Below, one piece after another: positions 38,221-41,992 of a stretch of DNA of 41,992 bases. The stretch is taken from positions 1-41,992 of the forward strand of contig SGPL01000291.1 in assembly GCA_004802705.1 (NCBI GenBank). The letters are read 5' to 3'. This stretch comes from Bondarzewia mesenterica. Lineage: Eukaryota; Basidiomycota; Agaricomycetes; Russulales; Bondarzewiaceae. The first letter of the stretch is position 1; every line of letters begins with the position of its first letter. Under the pieces are notes generated by a model. The model had not been told where the DNA came from. It searched no databases and was given only the letters and a program-made list of their open reading frames with translations. The translations under genes were made by a program, and so were the position numbers.

Positions 38221-40032
38221 TCAACCCTGCATACCGCTCCTCATATTATCGAACTTGCTCTCCTCATACCTCAACCAATTCGGCCTCGAATCCAACTCAC
38301 CCATTGCCTCCTTCACAACCCTCACAAGACTATGCCCCGGCTGCGGCTCCTTCCCAGGCCCGCCCTCCATCCCTTCGCGCGCACTGCCCTTGTCCCCACT
38401 CAGCTCCCAAAACATACTCCCACCTAACCCTTCCTTTCTTATCCACTCGCCCTTCCACCACCCCACTGCCTCATCATCAAAGCTGATCATCTCCTTCTTC
38501 GTGTAGTCGTACGTCCAACTCGCGAGCGACTGGTTGTCCCGCATGACATACGTGTTGGGGAGGGGCAGCGCGCGGTAGTCATACACGCCTTTTTCCCAGC
38601 TGCCTGGCCCAAGTCCTGAGAACGGCGAACCTGGTCCGTCGGTGTTGAGGAAGGAGCGTCCGTAGAGGGGAATGCCCATGATGATCTTGTGTCGCGGGAG
38701 GCCTTGAGAGACATACCAGTGAATGGCTTGGGAAGCGCTGATGGGTCCGCCAAACACGTTGGCCTGGTGGTTGGCAATCTTATCCCAAGAGCCGGCTAAG
38801 GTGGCCAATGTCAGAGTTCAAATTCGAATCAAATATACGTTGAATCGCGTACAGAAATCATACGCCATCATATTCCAAAAATCGAGGGATTGATCCATCT
38901 CGCGGACATACAACTTCTGATAATTATCAGGTCCACAAGGTGCCGCAATCTAGACACCAGAGACAAAGTATTTCAGTACATTCGCCTCTCCATAACAACG
39001 AAAACGAAGCGCACCGTCAACAGGAACCGATAGTCGACATTCTTCCGCCTCGCATGCATATCCAATGCTGCCCTCATCTCCCTCAACAATTCCACATATC
39101 CCCTCGCTTGCTGATCGTTCTGCGGATATTCATAATCGATATCCAGCCCATCCAGCCCATAATCCTCCAACAGTCGTATCGACGACGCCACAAATTTCGA
39201 GCGGAGCGCAGGCGATACGACCACGGGATGAAAGCTGGGTGAATAAGTCCATCCACCGATGGAGAGCAGGACCTTGAGGTGACGGTTCTGCTTCTTGAGG
39301 TTGTAGATAGCTTTGAAATTACCGTAGAGGTTCGTCCCCGCGTCGTTCCACGAGTCGCCGGGGTAGTGGATATCTTGGTCCGCCCAAAGATCGGAGAGGA
39401 ACACTTCGCCAGTGTCGGCACGGACATTGGCAAAGGCGTATAGAATATGTCTGGAAAGACAATGAGCCAGCAGCGTTTTAGATGACAGGTATGGAAGGGC
39501 ACGTACGTTAGGTCTTGGACTGGTATCAACGAAGGCGGAAACTTGCGCCCGTAAATGCCCCTATACGAAAAGGTCAACAAGTCAACGCCACGACAGGTGA
39601 AATAAATGAATGAAAGACATGCCAGTTGACGAAGCTAGGATTATCGCATTAAGAACTTGTTCATAGAAGAGACCGATCGTAAACGCACTATCCGACACTA
39701 TATTTCCCATTCGACATTGGTGTACCTGTCTCGTCTTCTGCAGGTTTGGTCTCTGGCACTGCTGGTTCAGACGTCCCTTCAGCAATACTCGTATTGGTAT
39801 CTGATCCCTGCGCTGTCTTCTCCGGCGTCAAATGCACCGAATTTTCTTTGGGAACCGACCACTGGCCTAGCTTATACGAAGAGAATGTGACGATGCAGAA
39901 CGCAATAAGTAGGGCCACTGATTTTCTGGAGAAAATTTGGGAGTAGAACGGCTTGGAATGATATGGTTCTGGGGGAGTAGAAACGTCTTCTGAGCTTGCG
40001 ACTGGCTGGTAAGCTGCAGGCGATACCATCAT
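38221..40032 (-). CDS. Membrane-anchored GH18 chitinase-like glycosidase
   Basis: Glycoside hydrolase family 18; members hydrolyse beta-1,4-GlcNAc bonds in chitin and remodel or recycle cell wall. Six exons (40032-39689, 39634-39623, 39560-39507, 39450-39015, 38949-38853, 38795-38221) give 505 residues. There is no cleavable signal peptide; residues 1-37 look cytosolic and 38-53 (SVALLIAFCIVTFSSY) form one membrane segment, so a type II anchor with a Ser/Thr/Pro-rich stalk (to about 110) is inferred. The catalytic domain starts at YFVNWGIYGRKF and shows KVLLSIGGWTYS, the active-site motif DGLDIDYEYP (DxxDxDxE; acid/base Glu near 244), WNMMAYDFSGSW and a late GGSMFWELSGD strand. All family hallmarks are present, so it should be active. 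The second exon is only 12 nt and is followed by a GC-AG intron (donor GCATGT at 39622). Substrate (chitin, chitosan or peptidoglycan fragments) is not shown. Confidence 0.93.
39561..39622 (-). other. GC-AG intron in the chitinase-like gene
   Basis: Frame continuity through FVNWGIYG requires the upstream 12-nt exon to end at TG and the intron to begin GCATGT, ending in TATAG. No GT donor nearby keeps the conserved NWG. GC-AG introns are a known minor class in fungi. Confidence 0.75.
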
Positions 40033-40351
40033 CGCCTAATTTGCAAGCACTTGTTGCCGTGAATGTCCGTGTAAAAGTAAGGGTACACGTCATGACATCA
40101 CTTCTCGTAAGCACAATTTAACACCAATCCGTTCGACAGAGCACAGCGGCGAGCGCTGGACGAGTGCTCAAGCGCTCAAGCGACGTACAGTCCACCGAAT
40201 ACGTTTATAACCCAACCCAAAGCTCGCTTGCCGCCTTTGCTGGGAGACAACACTTAGACTTGCACTTACACCAACTTTGAAAGCGAATTTTACGTGAACC
40301 ACGTTGAAACTGCGATTTATGTACAACAAGATATCTCCAATCCCTTCAGTT
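40033..40351. promoter_or_regulatory. Promoter region of the chitinase-like gene
   Basis: About 320 bases before the chitinase start. On the minus strand TATAAA is read at 40209-40204, about 170 bases from the ATG. A short tandem GCTCAAGC repeat lies near 40164-40180. No ORF. Confidence 0.4.
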
Positions 40352-40765
40352 TCAACGGTCTTTGAGGTATTCCAAGGTCTGAATCAATTTAGGATTCTGA
40401 CTGCTCTCCACGGTTCCCCTAGCCAGTAGAGCTAAATGTTGCGTGAGTCATGGTATAAGCCGTCGAGAAGAAAATATGAACATCCTACCGCTGTCAGACC
40501 CAGATGGAGTGATGCAGAAATAATGCGGAGCACAGCCGGTCAAAGTCAATGGTATACCATTGACGGCCCGAGCATGGGTCCATCCAAGCGCTTCAGCAAG
40601 TGCATGATCGATATAAAGTGTCTCACTGTCCAGGAACACCTTGAATTCTTTCGGAGATTGCGACACGCTCGTGCTCGGCGTCGAACTCCACCGACGGCCC
40701 ATCAGGCGCATCGAGGAAAGGCGGGGTGAAAGGCGAGTAGCTCTCAAGAAGTGAGAAGAAATCAT
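40352..40765 (-). CDS. Small, probably mitochondrial protein of unknown function
   Basis: Two exons (40765-40489 and 40431-40352) with a 57-nt GT-AG intron give 118 residues. The first about 35 residues (MISSHFLRATRLSPRLSSMR, then LMGRRWSSTP) are rich in Arg and Ser and lack acidic residues, a typical mitochondrial presequence. The mature part has a compact, ordered look: FKVFLDSETLYIDHALAEAL, GIPLTLTGCAPHYFCITPSG and, after the intron, LLARGTVESSQNPK and a final LEYLKDR. The splice restores a smooth C-terminus, while the unspliced frame ends in unrelated residues, which supports the model. It looks like a conserved small basidiomycete protein, but I do not recognise a named domain. An in-frame upstream TTG/ATG extension to 40876 is disfavoured because it would hide the presequence. 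Confidence 0.75.
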
Positions 40766-41282
40766 TATCAAGAAAGGTGCGCCGGGGAGCGATGGACTGG
40801 AACACGCAGGTATGCAACAACCAGGCAATACGGTTGAAGTTGGGTTGAAGTTGAATCTGTCTGTGACCAAGTTCAAATTCCGATGTGAACTCCGCTGCCG
40901 CCAGAGCCCAAATTTATTTATTTTTCGTCGAAGTGACGGCGAAACGTCCTAGGATTATATTGAGCATGCTGCATTTGCAAGTGAATCAGCGCATCTATTG
41001 CCTGCGCTTGAAACGCATTCGTGGAGGAGAGTGAAGGTTATGAATCAGGACAGAATTCCCTTTTATTAAGTAAGATGCCGTACACGGATGCCTAGAGAGG
41101 CAGAGGAGAAAAATGATGCAATGCCCAGCGAAAAGGCAGGAAGAAAAGAACAAGAGAAGAAAAACAAGTCAATCGACCATCCCAAGTGAGACAACATTCA
41201 GAGTCCGTCGCCCTGCCCCCCGGTTCAACAACGACTTTTGAAACCTTCCTGACACCTTTCGAGCCCTGCGCCTGTCCTATGC
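40766..41282. other. Spacer: 3' end of the last gene and promoter of the small mitochondrial gene
   Basis: About 520 bases between two minus-strand genes. Purine-rich on the plus strand at 41095-41170. No further gene is supported. Confidence 0.45.
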
Positions 41283-41992
41283 CTACCACAACTTTTTCCG
41301 CCTCTTCTTCCGCCGACCACCCTCGAGTCTACCCCTCAGATCGGCAGGCGGTTCCTGATACAAGGAATCACACAACTCTGAACCCTCATCCTCTTCGCGC
41401 GCGCGCTTCTTTCCCTTGCCCTCAACACCCCTCATCTGGCTTGGCGATTCAACATCAGATGCGGCGGTTTCCTCAGAGCTCTCAGGCTGTGAGCTGTCAA
41501 AAATACTCGACGCCTGTGATTCTGAGTCGGATGCGGTTGTCTGGGTGATGTTGGAAGGACCGGGATCGGAAAATGCAGACGACGGGGGGACAGCGACCAC
41601 GCGATCCGGCGAGCCAGGTCTCCTGAGCGGCTTTGCCTGACGGAACCTCTCAGTCATTCTCTTGACTACACCGATGAACGCAGGAGTAGTATGAGCAGTG
41701 GGACGAGTCGGGGTTGGGTCGTAGAGAGGAACTTCAGGGACAATCTCCGGTGCCAATATCGATGGACCTGCTTCGGGCTCCCCCGTCGTCAGATCGAAAA
41801 TCACAGTCGGTTGTCTCACGAGTGGCCCAGCTCGGCGGACTTTCTTGCTCGAATTTTGGACTTTCTCGACGATGGGAGTACCAGGGGCAATGAAAGGGAT
41901 GGGTACAGGTATCGAGGCCAAGGTCGAAGCAGGTGAAGAGGGGGCGGCTGGACCCCTGAGATGTGGAGAGGCAGGGATGGGGGTCGAGGGAC
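41283..41992 (-). CDS. C-terminal part of a low-complexity basic protein (5' end outside window)
   Basis: Open frame running from the window edge (first full codon at 41990) to TAG at 41283, about 235 residues, with no stop and no obvious intron. Composition is Pro/Ser/Glu-rich: LVRQPTVIFDLTTGEPEAGP, a short more ordered segment (FIGVVKRMTERFRQAKPLRR), Ser/Glu-rich stretches and two basic clusters that look like nuclear localisation signals (GKGKKRAREE and a C-terminal RRKKRRKKLW). Probably a nuclear, largely disordered protein. I do not recognise the family. The start codon lies beyond the window. Confidence 0.65.
   Translation of the reverse strand, partial: PSTPIPASPHLRGPAAPSSPASTLASIPVPIPFIAPGTPIVEKVQNSSKKVRRAGPLVRQPTVIFDLTTGEPEAGPSILAPEIVPEVPLYDPTPTRPTAHTTPAFIGVVKRMTERFRQAKPLRRPGSPDRVVAVPPSSAFSDPGPSNITQTTASDSESQASSIFDSSQPESSEETAASDVESPSQMRGVEGKGKKRAREEDEGSELCDSLYQEPPADLRGRLEGGRRKKRRKKLW

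Noticed and set aside
40623..40820. Alternative minus-strand frame with a plausible start overlapping the small mitochondrial gene
   Set aside because: It ends at a stop before the conserved-looking core, which lies in the other frame; no splice join links the two.

Overview
The window is nuclear DNA of a filamentous basidiomycete, most likely an agaricomycete mushroom. Its genes are split by many short (about 45-70 nt) GT-AG introns. Every recognisable protein is fungal: elongation factor 3 (found in fungi), a TOM1-type giant HECT ligase, an Msy-type mechanosensitive channel, an NDR-class kinase, and an agaric-style homeodomain protein. I see no rRNA, tRNA, CRISPR array, phage or transposon, and no secondary-metabolite or defence cluster. 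Exon boundaries were read by eye from splice signals and frame continuity, with comparison to remembered family members, not from RNA or database searches.

Layout. (1) 418-12636 (+): a HECT E3 ubiquitin ligase of the TOM1/HUWE1 family, about 3,660 residues, with one unexplained frame break near 5431-5453. (2) 13192-17489 (+): translation elongation factor 3, 20 exons, intact, preceded by a cluster of CACGTG boxes. (3) 17490-19870: a 2.4 kb convergent spacer. (4) 19871-21277 (-): a homeodomain transcription factor, divergent from (5) 22352-26023 (+), an NDR/LATS-type AGC kinase. (6) 26024-28582: a gene-poor spacer. (7) 28583-32614 (+): an Msy1/Msy2-type MscS channel gene with an EF-hand that carries several in-frame stops, frame shifts and lost splice sites, so it reads as a pseudogene. 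(8) 33024-34655 (-): RNA polymerase II subunit RPB3 with a WG-rich tail. (9) 34986-37600 (-): a CCCH-finger, GW-repeat, coiled-coil protein. (10) 38221-40032 (-): a membrane-anchored GH18 chitinase-like enzyme. (11) 40352-40765 (-): a small, probably mitochondrial protein of unknown function. (12) 41283-41992 (-): the 3' part of a basic, low-complexity protein that runs off the window.

The genes are mostly housekeeping (ubiquitination, translation, transcription), signalling and cell-wall functions, each with its own promoter. I see no operon-like or pathway-like cluster. The points most worth following are the decayed channel gene, the TOM1 frame break, the exact 39-bp GW-repeat array beside a second WG-rich tail in RPB3, and the E-box cluster in front of EF3.
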